A stretch of DNA of 64,000 bases from Oidiodendron maius Zn. Lineage: Eukaryota; Ascomycota; Leotiomycetes; Myxotrichaceae. The translations under genes and the position numbers were made by a program. Where the stretch lies: contig KN832873.1 in NCBI GenBank assembly GCA_000827325.1, positions 1,378,245 through 1,442,244 on the forward strand, given 5' to 3'. Numbering within the stretch: position 1 is the stretch's first letter; every line of letters starts with the position of its first letter. Of the stretch, positions 42,623 to 53,958 are shown piece after piece. The notes under the pieces were generated by a model. It ran no database searches. It was given only the letters and a program-made list of their open reading frames with translations, and had not been told where the DNA came from.

Positions 42623-44513
42623 TTATTTGATGCCATTTGCAACTCCGTTCTGAGCGGGTGGTGGTGGTGCAGGGCCGAAGGGTTTAGGTGCTTCTTGCAA
42701 CTCTTCCTCGGTATCTTCATCAAACTCTCCCTCCTCACTACCATCTTCATCGCCTTCTTCATCATCATATTCATACTCACTTTCAGTGCCTTCCATATCG
42801 CCGTCAGCGTATTCTCTATCAGCACTACCTTCCGCAATGGCCATGTTTGGTGGCACACCTCTTCCTTGCTTTTGCATCTGGTTGATGATACTGGTAAGCT
42901 TCTCGTTCTTTCGCTTGAGTGCCGTAAGCTCTTGGTTATTCTTGGTCCGCTCTTCTGCCATTTCTAAGATGTTGCGGTTGGTCAAGTCATGCTTGCGAGT
43001 TAAAGCAAGATTCTCCTTTTCAAGACGCTTCGTCTTCTTGGACATCTCTTCCATCTCCTTTCGAAACGTCAAAAAGAGATCATTGCTGTTATTGAGAGTA
43101 TCTTCAACCTATTTAAAGTCAGTTTCCAAATATCATAGTGCTGACATTCTTGACAATGGAAATTTACCTGCTTAAATTTTTCTACATAAATATTGAGCTG
43201 GTTCCGCAATTCAGTCTCGGTTTTAGAGAATGTCAGGACTTGAGTGTTCAGGGCTCGAGAGCGGTTCGCTTCTGCTTCTGCTGCCTTGCGCTCGCGATCA
43301 AACTTGGCGATATGATACTGAACTTCGAGCTCCTTGGAACGTAGAAGAGAGTGAAAGTGCAGTTCACGCAGCTCATATTGGTCGATGAAAGATTTAAAGC
43401 GCTGCTTAAATCTAGAGGGAATGTTAGGAACAACAGTAAAGGGCAGGAACGGCAATACGGACAGTTCTTCAACTTCTATGTTGACAACCTGAGCGGGCGG
43501 ATGATCGTTTGCTTCTTGATAGTCTTGAAGATGCCAGAGCACTTGTCTGAACTTCTCATCCCAACCAGCATGGCTGGCCTTCTCGTTGTCTTGTAGGGTC
43601 TTATTCTCGTTCTATGCCCGGGAGGTCAGCTCTTCGAACACTTTAACGCCACTCGCCTAGCAATGTAAAGTACCTTTAGACGATTGTTCTCCCGCTGAAG
43701 TTCTCGGCAGAGCTTCTCCAGCTTTTCCTTCAGAGTCATTGACTTGCTCAGCTCGGTCCGAGCGTGGTCCTTCTCCTTTTGCAACATATCGCCGCGTTTC
43801 TTGTTTTTCAGATTTTCGCGTTCCAAACGTTTCATATCCGCCAGATGTTCGGTGACACGCTTTTGGAGAGTCTCGATCTTCTGTAGGTCATCCATCTTGG
43901 AGGTAAGGTTGTTCAGTTCTCGATTGGCTTTCTTGACTTCACGTTCTTCATAAGCAGTTAGCAGATTTTTCTCCTCTGGCTTCTCCTTCTCTTCTGTCCT
44001 TTGAAAGAGCTGAAGAAAGCAACCGCCAGAGCTTCCTTGTCCCATATTGGTAGCTGCAAGGGCTCTTTTTTGGGTGGGGGAGGCACAATGAACTCCAAGT
44101 TCTAAAGACGCAAGTGTAAAAGGGAAACAACGATTCGGCATTTACTCATACAATCTCTGCTTAGTCGTCACAGAGAGAGCTTGCTCTCCGCAGTAAACGA
44201 TTTGGACATGGGGACGCATAAGGAAATCCGACCAACCAATTTCAGCCTCTTGATCCTTTTCCCCCGCCGCATCGAGCTCCAACTGTGAGATCTTGGCTGC
44301 AATCAGCTTCGAAGCCTCACTGTTATCGGCCACCTTCTTCTGCTTCCCCTTCTTGGCCATAGACGCAGAGCCCGGTGGAGGGGCTGCTCCCGTATCATGG
44401 TGATGGTGGTGGTGGTGTCCGTTTGTGTACGAAGCATCTGGGTGCGTGTGGTTCGCAGACGCTCTCGACGTCGTCGGCGCAGAGGCGTGCACCGGGTTGA
44501 TGGTGGTCGACAT
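42623..44513 (-). CDS. Taxilin family coiled-coil protein
   Basis: Long coiled-coil protein; animal taxilins bind syntaxins and act in vesicle traffic, and the fungal role is inferred. Four exons, 44513-44237, 43945-43674, 43611-43168 and 43108-42623, 492 residues. Intron 1 is 291 nt, long for this genome, with CTAAC..GAAG at its end; introns 2 and 3 are 62 and 59 nt. The N-terminus has a seven-His tract (YTNGHHHHHHHD) and basic MAKKGKQKK. The taxilin core runs from ~93: EREVKKANRELNNLTSKMDD, LCRELQRENNRLKNENKTLQ, DEKFRQVLWHLQDYQEANDH, RFKQRFKSFIDQYELRELHF and VEDTLNNSNDLFLTFRKEME. After the coiled coil comes a strongly acidic tail (SEYEYDDEEGDEDGSEEGEF). The intron positions were set by phase and by this continuous core. 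Confidence 0.93.
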
Positions 44514-44957
44514 TGTGCATTCCCGGCGGGCGTTCTTCTTGAAACCGCAAGCTGGCTGGCACAGGCACAGCTGCTGAGCAGGATAGACGTCGGTTCAGTA
44601 GAGTTGTGATCTCGTGGCCTGGGATCCTGTCGCACCAAACGCCTCCAGCGAGATGTTGTAGCAGAAGGAGCTTATTCCGAAGGCGGCTAGCAGGTCCAGT
44701 ATCACAGTAAAATGCTCGGCACCAATCGCAGGGGTCAAAGAATATAAAAGCGCAAGTCTGATCGTTTGGATCAAAGATATAGTATAGAGCGCCTAACTAC
44801 GATTTATATATACGGCCGTTAGGGGACGACATAAGTATGACCTGAACATAAAATCCCTTTTCCCGTAGTCATTGTTGAATGCCTCTTCCCGATTGGAATT
44901 TGGATGGATGACTTAATCGACCCTGTTTTGTATAATTCCCTTTAGGCGAGCATCGAG
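44514..44957. promoter_or_regulatory. Divergent promoter region, taxilin / CYM1
   Basis: 444-nt spacer between the starts of taxilin (minus) and CYM1 (plus); both promoters must lie here. A TATATATA-like word is at 44807-44814. No other signal assigned. Confidence 0.45.
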
Positions 44958-47900
44958 TTGAAGCGGCCCTCTCTGCAACCACTGCCACGCTCTCTAGGCT
45001 GCTCGACGCAATCGGGCTTCTCACCACCCTGCAGCATGCTTCGTACCGCTTCCAAAGGGCCCGTCCGGAGAGCTGTCACTGAACTCGCTCAGTATCCGAA
45101 GCCGGGAGAGACGCTGCATGGCTTCACTCTCCTCCGCTCAAAAAATGTCCCCGAACTCGAGTTGACGGCTCTACACCTCCAGCACGATAAGACTGGCGCC
45201 GACTATCTGCATGTTGCTCGAGAGGATAAGAACAATGTCTTCTCGATCGGGTTCAAGACGAATCCTCCGGATGATACTGGCGTGCCTCACATCCTGGAGC
45301 ATACAACCCTTTGCGGCAGTGAAAAGTGCCTTGCACCTTGTCTGTACCTGAACTATGCTAATTTCTTATTAGATACCCGATTCGAGATCCTTTTTTCAAG
45401 ATGCTTCCCCGGACCCTCTCCAATTTCATGAATGCATTCACTGCGTCTGACCATACATTTTATCCTTTCGCCACCACAAACCAACAGGATTTCAAGAATT
45501 TGATGTCTGTATATCTCGATGCCACACTACATCCGCTTTTGAAGCAGAGTGACTTTACACAAGAAGGGTGGAGGATTGGCCCAGAAAATCCTCGCACAGC
45601 CAAAGCTGGAGATGCTGCAAAGCCAGAGGATAGCAGGCTTGTCTTCAAAGGAGTCGTCTACAACGAAATGAAGGGCCAGATGTCGGATGCCGGATATCTA
45701 TATTATATAAGATTCCAGGACCACATCTTCCCTGCTATCAACAATTCCGGAGGAGACCCCCAGAAAATGACCAATTTGACATATGAGCAGTTAAAGCAAT
45801 TTCATGCGGATCATTACCATCCTAGTAATGCAAAAATATTTACATACGGAGATATGCCTCTCGCAGATCACTTGCAGGAGTTAAATGCTCAACTGGCGGC
45901 TTTTGAACGTATCCACGGCGACATGGAAATACGGCGGCCCATTGACCTCTCTAGCGGCCCTCAAAATATCACCGTTTCTGGACCTACAGACCCGTTGGTG
46001 GACAAAGATATGCAATACAAGACATCAACTTCGTGGCTTATGGGCAATTCTACAGATATCCTCGAAAGCTTCTCACTGGGTTTAATGTCTGCCTTATTGA
46101 TGGACGGATATGGTTCACCTCTGTACCGGAATCTCATTGAAGCCGGCCTCGGAACTGACTGGAGTCCTAATAGCGGATTTGATACCTCGGGGAGGGTAGG
46201 AATCTTCTCGATCGGCCTCACAGGCGTTAAAGAGGCAGACGTTCCTAAGATCAAGGACGCTATCCATAAAACATTCCAAGATGCGTATGAAAATGGTTTC
46301 GAAAAGTCTAAGATTGATGGATATCTTCATCAACTGGAGCTGAGCCTAAAACACAAAACCGCTAAGTTTGGCATGCGCCTCATGCAGCGCATTAAGCCGA
46401 AGTGGTTTGAAGGAGTAGACCCGTTCGAGTCCTTGGCTTGGAACGACACTATAGCAGCCTTTGAGAGAGAGTTTGCCAAGGGGGGTTACTTGGAAGGCCT
46501 ATTGAAGAAATACCTTCTGAATGATAATACCCTAACGTTCACAATGGCTCCATCGGCAACATATGGTGAGGAGCTTGCCCAAGAAGAAGCAATTCGTCTG
46601 GCTTCAAAGATAGCTGAAGTCACGACCCAGGCAGGGAGCGAGGTAGAGGCTCGTGCCCAACTGGAGAAGAGAGAACTGGAACTTCTCGAGGAGCAGACGA
46701 AGTCCAATACCCAAGATCTCAGTTGCTTGCCAACCGTATATGTCAAAGACATTCCTCGCCAACAAGAGACATATGAGTTGAGAGATTCGACCATTGGCAC
46801 TGTTCCTGTGCAGTGGCGAGAGGCACCAACAAATGGTCTCACATATTTCAGAGCCGTAAACACATTTGAAAATCTGCCTCATGAACTCAGAGCACTCATT
46901 CCGCTCTTCACGGACTCCATTATGAGGCTTGGAACAAAAGACATGACAATGGAGCAGCTTGAAGACCTGATAAAGCTGAAAACTGGAGGAGTCAATGTTG
47001 GATACTATGCTAGTCCGTCTCCCAATGACTATAAGCTGGCTACCGAAGGTATGAGCTTTGCAGGCACCGCATTAGATCGTAACGTCCCAGAGATGTTCCA
47101 GTTGCTACAAAAGCTCGTGCTAGAAACAGATTTCGATAGTGCAGAAGCCGAGCTTCGCATTAGGCAACTCTTGCAAGGTGGAGCAGATGGTGCTGTCAAT
47201 AATATTGCATCCTCCGGCCATGTCTATGCAAGAGGGTACGCTGAAGCTGGACTGACAGACTATGGTAGATTAAAGGAGCAAGTTGGTGGCTTGTCGCAGG
47301 TTAAGCTCATTACGTTACTTGCCTCGCGCCCAGAGTCGGAAGGGCTGGGCGATGTTATTGAAAAGCTCAAGGCGATCCAGAAATTGGCACTCAGTGGTGC
47401 AAGTACGTATCGAACTGCAATGACATGCGGTCACGAGAGCGTTTCCAGTAACGAAGCTGCTCTTCAGAAGTTCCTCTCTTCTCGTCCTTCGGCCGGGTCC
47501 CCTGCTACTCGAACACCTGGCCATGAGTTGTCCAGAAACAGCAAGACCTTCTTCCCGCTGCCATATCAAGTTTATTATGGTGGACTCGCTGTTCCTACAG
47601 TATCATACACTTCTCCGGCTGGTGCTCCACTACAAATCCTTGCTCAACTCTTGACCCACAAACATCTACACCATGAAATCCGCGAAAAGGGAGGAGCATA
47701 TGGCGGTGGTGCCTATGCACGCGGAATCGATGGTATGTTTGGATTTTATTCGTACAGAGACCCAAACCCTCAGAACACTATGACAATCATGCGCAATGCT
47801 GGTAAATGGGCGGTCGAGAAGCAGTGGAATGATAGCGATCTCGAAGAAGCCAAACTATCCGTCTTCCAGAGCGTCGACGCACCTCAAGCTGTCAGTGAGG

Positions 47901-48172
47901 AGGGGATGTCGCGTTTCTTATCTGGCGTGACCGATGAGATGAGACAGGAACGCCGCGAACGATTGCTGGATGTGACTAAGGACCAAGTACGAGAGGTTGC
48001 GCAAAAGTATATTGTTGACGCATTGGAGAATGGTCAAGAAAAGCTCGTGTTCTTGGGCGAAAAGCGGTCATGGGTTGACAGCACATGGGAGACCAGAGAC
48101 ATGGGAATCTCTTCCGAAGAATCTGAGATGGCGAAAGGGGAGACTGTAAAAGGGGCTGTTATGAGCTCGTGA
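44958..48172 (+). CDS. CYM1: Mitochondrial presequence protease (M16C)
   Basis: Zinc metalloprotease of the matrix that degrades cleaved presequences and other short peptides (PreP/Cym1). Two exons, 44958-45325 and 45373-48172, 47-nt intron, 1055 residues, the full family length. The N-terminal ~45 residues are basic and hydroxylated without acidic residues, as in mitochondrial targeting signals. The inverted zinc motif HILEH is at 111-115 within [20 protein letters not shown], and RDPFFKM follows across the intron. A third ligand Glu lies in [12 protein letters not shown]. The C-terminal half-domain has [20 protein letters not shown] and the RE-x-GGAYG block that binds substrate. A second in-frame ATG (M27) would shorten the presequence. 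It is divergent from taxilin. Confidence 0.96.
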
Positions 48173-48875
48173 CGGTGAGCATACAAACTCATGTGCGACT
48201 ATATCCTGTATACTACCTTGTTCCACTCATTGCATTTGGGGCGTTTGTATAGAATAGACAGCTCAAGCGAGCATATTTTCTTTTAGAGCGCTTACATTGT
48301 TCATCGAATTATAGTAGGTCGTCAAAGGTAAAAGTATAGTTTCTTAGGTTGACTTCAAATTCAACACCCAGATTGAGTGGGGTTCTTCTATACATCCTGT
48401 ATTTCTCTTCTGACCCTTATTGGAGTCCATCTACATAAGAGTACTTAACCACAGCGCCTACGCTGTCGCGCTACGAACAGATCACACGTCTCCAGCTTCT
48501 TCAGTTGCTGGTAGATCACAAGTCATGCCTCCGGGCTAGCGCAAGATTAGAATCGGTCGCTCTAGAACCCTGGTCTTGCACCGTGGGATCTGGGCTCGCC
48601 GTCTCCGTCTTATTCAGACCTGTTGTCCTGGAGTTGTGGGATGGCGGACTAAAGATGGGAGGACATGTTTGTTAATAGAGATATTCAACGGAATAGGCAT
48701 TTCCCATTGGTGCCTCCTTCTGGTAAACACAAGGGTTAGGGGATGGATCATAGCAAGTGAGATGAAGCCGTTGAACTGGGCTTTGATTTCATTTAAAATT
48801 TATCCAAAGATATGCAGTAGGAGCATGAAACTAGCGCCCCATATGTGATCTAACTACATACTATACCTATGCCAT
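48173..48875. other. Intergenic, nothing recognised
   Basis: Convergent 3' ends of CYM1 and the exonuclease gene. A 90-codon plus-strand frame at 48576-48848 has no motif. No repeats found. Confidence 0.4.
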
Positions 48876-50725
48876 TTATGGTATCTTTCCGTAACTTGTC
48901 ATTATACTTGTTAGCCTCTGCTCTTCTCCTTGAACCTCGTCGCAAGCTTTCGCCAAAGCCCGATACCTTCCCCAAATTATTTCTTTCGGCAACGTTCCTA
49001 AAACATTCTGTAATCTCTCCTTCTCGTAAGGCAATTTCTCTAGCTTTATTGATTCTAGGATATAATTCACCACCGTCGTTATCTGCAGTGGCACGTCACG
49101 AAGCAAAGCAGCTACGTCTTGGAGCGAGAGATCAGGGTTGTGATACCATATAAAGTAGCAACGTAAAGAGGCAGGCGAGGCACGATTACTCGGATGTGAG
49201 CTCCGGTATGAAGCCGAAAGCGAGTCCCCAGCGAGAACCACTGGATGTTTATGCTGAGGGGCTGGCTTGGGAGTGGATTTTGATCGAGTAGCAGATGGCG
49301 ACGGGCTTAATGGTAGAGTTGGGGACGATGACGTTTTGATTTCGAAGTCTGGATCTAGTTCAATTGTTTCGGCTGCGGCAGCGAGATAAGATGAGGAAAG
49401 TTTGGTATACTTCCGCCTGGTTATTGTAGGTACTGGCTCGTCGGGATCGAGTTCTTCGTCGGTGAATATTTCAATGCCTTCTGCAAGACGGATGGGCCTG
49501 TCTTCTTCAGCATGGTAGGGACGCGGTGGGGTTGGGTTTAAAGCTTTGCGCTTAATTTCTAACGCATCGAAAAGATGGATTCCAGCATAGGAGTCCGAGG
49601 CGGCGTAAACAATTTGATCCATTGCTAGAGTTTGCGACCAGTCGCTACCCCTCACATCTCCCTTAAACAAGGGCAGATGAAGATGCTCCTGTACCTGAGT
49701 GGCGAGAGGCACAAGACGCTTATTGATAAGTTTGTAATCCTTGGACGAGGAGAACTTCACAAGTTTGTGAAGATGGCTGAGTTCAAATAAGCCTCGGGAA
49801 TGGATGTCGAGGAATTTCCGTAGCCGGGTGCAGTCAGCCTTAATGGCTACACCAACTTTGGTTATAGAAGGGTCTTCCATAATGGCCTTCAAGCCGGGAG
49901 CGACAAGATGTTCGGCTCTATCACCCGAGAATAGCGCAATATGGAATAGGGCTATTCGATCTTCGCTGGCAAGCTGGATCAAAGACACGTTTTTCTTAAT
50001 GCCCCCATTCCTGTACGCATCAGGCTTCCATTCGATATCAAAGCCAAGGACTGTCTTATTCATAAAATACTGCTCCAAAACTCTTTGTGTTGTATGCGTG
50101 CTTCTACAATAGTGGATTTTGACTTTCTGTTCGGTGTCATCAGCTCCTGGTCCACGATATAATGCATGAGACCAGAAGGATTCAGGAGAACCTGGCACAG
50201 CATTTCTAGCTCCACGAAACATCTCCTCCGACATCTTGAATGATATTGTTGATAGAGGAAGTTCGTCCTGCTCTGGGTCGTCTGGCACATCCTCATTCGC
50301 CAGATCGACCGTAGTCGCAGCACTTCCATTTATGGTGGAGGCAGCTATTCCTGCTGTGGTGGTCGGTTTTGTAGTAGAGCTTACAGACTCGTCTTCTATT
50401 TTCGAAAAACTAGCCATCGAGCGCGGAGCGCCCGTGCTCATACCAGCTCCGAAGACAATTCCATGGCCCGGATTCCATACACCTTGTAGATTCGGAGCCT
50501 TGATAGAACGAGTAACAGAAGAGCTGTGAACGTACAATTTAGTTAGTTGGACCATCTGTCGCAGAACAACACATACAAAGACTGTCCGTTACCGAACCAA
50601 GCCATCCCTGGTCTTGCAGACATAGTAGCAAGGTTCGAGATGCCTTCAAACTGTGTCACCGTGGACTTGCTCGAGATTGAAAGTACCTTGCCCAGCCGTA
50701 ATGCTCCATAGCTACTAAGGAGCAT
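48876..50725 (-). CDS. WRN-type 3'-5' exonuclease domain protein
   Basis: DEDDy-type 3'-5' exonuclease. Two exons, 50725-50577 and 50523-48876, 53-nt intron (GTATGT..CTAACTAA..CACAG), 598 residues. Motifs: Exo I VLGFDIEWKP with Asp212 and Glu214, Exo II KVGVAIKADCTRLRKFLD (Asp280), Exo III MDQIVYAASDSYAGIHLFDA with the Y-x3-D pair Tyr356 and Asp360. All four carboxylates are present, so an active enzyme is expected. A C-terminal segment (~505-580, SLQDVAALLRDVPLQITTVV and LPYEKERLQNVLG) resembles the helical C-terminal domain of this fungal family. The linker is Ser/Pro-rich. Without the intron the protein would start at an ATG inside it (50555); the upstream ATG at 50725 gives a basic, Ser-rich N-terminus that may target mitochondria. 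Role in DNA or RNA processing is inferred. Confidence 0.88.
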
Positions 50726-51182
50726 GACGGGAGCCTGGTGAATAGTTGTACTTGTCGGTTGGGGTCGCTCAACGCGCCTCGATTACCCCGGACAATAGGC
50801 AAGGCTGTGCAAACAGAGCAAACACTAGCCTCACCATTTCTAAGGCCAATAAATATTGGCGACGAAGCGTAGCGAACTTCAAATCTCAACACAAAGGCTA
50901 TACTCACTTGTGCCTTGGCCTCTGGATCTTAGTTTTAGGTCTCATTCTTATTATTTGGTACGTTTAGATCCTCCAATATCTCAGAACTGAAGAAAAGAGC
51001 ACTTGAAATACCCTCCAAACTCTCCGTTCTGTTCTATCTTATGCGTTGGATCCTGAAGCTTTGAACGCAGAGTATCTTCATTAGATCCTCTCTTTGAGGG
51101 GGTCCTAAGGACGGTACAAGATTGTCTTGCTTCATTCAGCTAACCTGTTTATCTGTAGACTGGCGCAGAAAATAATTTCATA
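50726..51182. promoter_or_regulatory. Divergent promoter region, exonuclease / LSM5
   Basis: 457-nt spacer between two divergent starts. A 73-codon plus-strand frame (50746-50967) has no motif. No TATA box or factor site assigned. Confidence 0.4.
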
Positions 51183-51694
51183 ATGGCGTCACAACTACTG
51201 CCTCTTGGTATTTCAATCCAACTACCCCTTCGGTAATTTTTGACTGACTCCCTTTACCAGAGCTGATTGATAAGTGCGTTGGATCCAAGATCTGGGTCGT
51301 CATGAAGGGCGACAAGGGTAGGCTTCTAATGTACACTGACTTTGCTCTACACCTGCTGACATGTTATAGAGTTTAGTGGTACTCTGCTTGGCTTCGATGA
51401 CTACGTCAGTACGTATACCGAGACGCCTTCTTCATGGAGTATGTTAATTTGATTATAGATATGGTTCTGGAAGATGTGACGGAATTGTATGTTTCATTCT
51501 CCTTTCGTGGTACCACTCTATTTACATAATTGCAGCGACTACTCAGGAAACCATACCAAACTTTCCAGGATTCTATTAAACGGGAACAACATATGCATGG
51601 TAAGATTGTGCCCCTTGAAATCCTTAACTTTACGCTGAAACTAGATCAGTTAGTGCCAGGAGGGGAGGGTCCCGTTGCAGCAGTGTCATCGTAA
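51183..51694 (+). CDS. LSM5: U6 snRNA-associated Sm-like protein LSm5
   Basis: Subunit of the nuclear LSm2-8 ring on U6 snRNA and the cytosolic LSm1-7 mRNA-decay ring. Six small exons, 51183-51207, 51261-51317, 51370-51408, 51459-51486, 51536-51599 and 51650-51694, 85 residues, introns 53, 52, 50, 49 and 50 nt. Every junction keeps phase. The product reads [20 protein letters not shown], then [20 protein letters not shown] (Sm1 motif), [20 protein letters not shown] and [20 protein letters not shown] (Sm2 motif I-L-x-x-G/N-x-x-I). An intron every ~14 residues in an 85-residue protein makes it invisible in a simple open-frame scan. The final AAVSS is shorter than some family tails. Confidence 0.96.
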
Positions 51695-51955
51695 ACATGG
51701 AGAGTGTATATTGGCGTTGGCATGGGTTGGGTTCATTTACGAACTAAGTATTGCTGGATTAACGCAAGAATTATTGGGTCACGAATAGTCACGAATACAA
51801 TATTCTGAGTGATCTCGCACTTGCAACGGAACTGACCCCTACGTAAATGAAGGCGGAATATGTCAGGGATGAGGCCTTGAAAAGAAGTACTCTTATTAGA
51901 ATATAACGAGATCCAGTTACAAACGCAATCCGAAGTTGACTGATAAAGCGCCGTG

Positions 51956-53137
51956 TCATGCCTTCAATCTATCTATCACTTTCTCTTGGTCTTCTTCGCT
52001 AAATCCAATGGCTTTAAGATATGCTCTCACTCCACCATGTTTCTCTCTTAAATATCTGTCCATCTCCGCAATCCAGTCCTTCGGGCATCGTGCAAAATCC
52101 TCTGTCAAGCCAATCGACTTAATTTCTATCAACCTGGCCTCCATTTCCGGCTGAAGTTCTTGTTCGCTCATCATGTAATCATTTGTTATTGCATCTAGTG
52201 GTATCTCAAGCAAGAAAAGAATTAATGCAGTGATCAAACCCGTGCGATCCTTTCCCTGGGTACAATGAACTAGGACCCCATACTTTTCTTCTTCCGTAAA
52301 TGCTCGAAGGCACTGGAATAATTCATTAGTTGGCATTAATTAGAGGGTATTGGACGCTTACTTCGGCAATTTCAGGTCCGCATAGATCAATTGAGTCGAA
52401 TCCCAATCCAATAAGACCACGAGGTAACATGACTTCCCGTCCAAGGATGCTAATCGCTTCGATGCGGTACCCAAGAGCCATCAAGGTGACTAACTTGCTG
52501 AATAATATTAGCATATGGCTTATTAGAAGTAGAAAGTTGTGGAGCTCACGCAATATTCCAATACGAAAGCTTCCATAGGAGGCCGCGCTCAAAACCTTTC
52601 CCATTAACGTTGACCTCAAGGTAATTTATACCTGGCATCTTCACTGATTCTGCTACATCACCAGAAGATTGTGAAAGCGCTGAATCGCCCAATTTTAGTT
52701 GTCTTTTCTTTGCCTGGTCTATATGCTCGGTTCTTAGGGAGTTAGAAATGTTGCTTATTAAACGCTCAAGTAACTTACGCCGTTCGCAGATCCATTACTG
52801 TCTTGATATTACACTCACGGCGCAGTCGATCTCTATCTGAGGCTGTTGCATCGTCTACAAAGAATTAGAAGCCTCTGAGAACGGTTCTCCGAAGAAAGAA
52901 ACTAACCCGGTCTGGCCGACCTATAGAAACGGCATTCGGCCAAGCGTCTACTGAGCGATTAGCTCTTAGCAGATTACTGGTTTGCCTGAATCTTATAAAC
53001 TACAAGACATACTTCTCGCCCAAGAAATCATTGATGGTTTTACCCACGTCACGGAAATTCAAGATGCTATCGAAGGGCCGTTTTTTGTCCTTTCCTTTGG
53101 ATGTAGCGACTTCTGCACTTGCATCGATATACCCCAT
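51956..53137 (-). CDS. Tyrosine/serine protein phosphatase, CX5R type
   Basis: Member of the Y_phosphatase3 family of low-specificity Tyr/Ser or lipid phosphatases. Six exons, 53137-53013, 52950-52907 (or starting 52947; acceptors CAG and TAG are three bases apart), 52854-52779, 52732-52550, 52497-52362 and 52312-51956, 306 residues. Motifs in order: SILNFRDVGKTI, FYRSARPDDAT, NIKTVMDLRT, GKGFERGLLWKLSYWNIAKL, GPRGL-like MLPRGLIGLGFDSID and the P-loop VLVHCTQGKDRTGLITALIL with nucleophile Cys205 and Arg211. The family also needs the general acid Asp in the upstream loop, present as DLCGPEIAE or nearby. Substrate unknown. Introns are 52, 52, 46, 52 and 49 nt. Confidence 0.92.
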
Positions 53138-53958
53138 TTTAGGATCTTATTTGATATTTCGTGTTCAGAGTGGATGGAGGTTCAGCTTAATAGGCTATTG
53201 ACCAATTAAGATAGTTCCAGCAGAGAGTGTAACAAATGGTAGGAGATGAAGAGACACGGGCAGGAAGGAGTTGCTCCAAAAAACCCCCCAAAAAAAACAA
53301 AATCCTGTGCAGAGCAGATAACAGTTAAATAAAATACAAGTTGACTAAGCCGGACTCGAAATCCGACTGTCTTACTCCGCATACTCTGATGTGTAATTGT
53401 GTCTGTGCAAAGCGATGCGCAGCAGTGAGTTACAACCTTCCACAGCAAAATGTATCGCGAAGAATATCGACCCTTATAAAAAAATCAGTTTATCTCTACC
53501 CGAAATCTGCTTGGTGACGACATAGACGACTTCCGGAGAAGTGTTATCACGTGACAGGATATGATCTGCAAACCATTCCAGGTCTGGCCATAGCGTAGTC
53601 TCAATTGAGACGAGCTAACCGCATGACATCATTCTTTATCTCTCTTGTTTGGACCCTTAGATCTGGACGATCCGGGAGTCTGGAGTCCCCGGATCTTATG
53701 TATGATGCTTGCCATGACGATGCTGGAGAATGTAGCATCATTGTCTCCTGATATCTACTGTCCTCCCCCCCCCGTCTCCCTTCCCAGCTTTGAGCTGAAC
53801 CACATTCCCAGAGGCTTCGCAACTCCGCCACACCAGGTGCTCGGCCAGATACCAACACCGTTCTCAGCTCTTTCGTACTCTTCATTGTAGGACGCTCTAG
53901 AACTCGGCCATCCTATAACGACCCAGATCACCTACAGGTGTTGCTTTCGCTCCTGATT
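53138..53958. other. Intergenic, promoters of phosphatase and EIS1
   Basis: 820 nt between two divergent starts, containing a poly-C/poly-A stretch (53283-53300, 53763-53773). A tRNA-like hairpin at 53340-53400 on the minus strand was tested and rejected. No gene found. Confidence 0.4.

Noticed and set aside
53340-53400. Possible tRNA on the minus strand (T-arm-like hairpin with TTCGAG)
   Set aside because: The loop is not GTTCRANNCC-like, and no D arm, anticodon arm or acceptor stem can be formed upstream.
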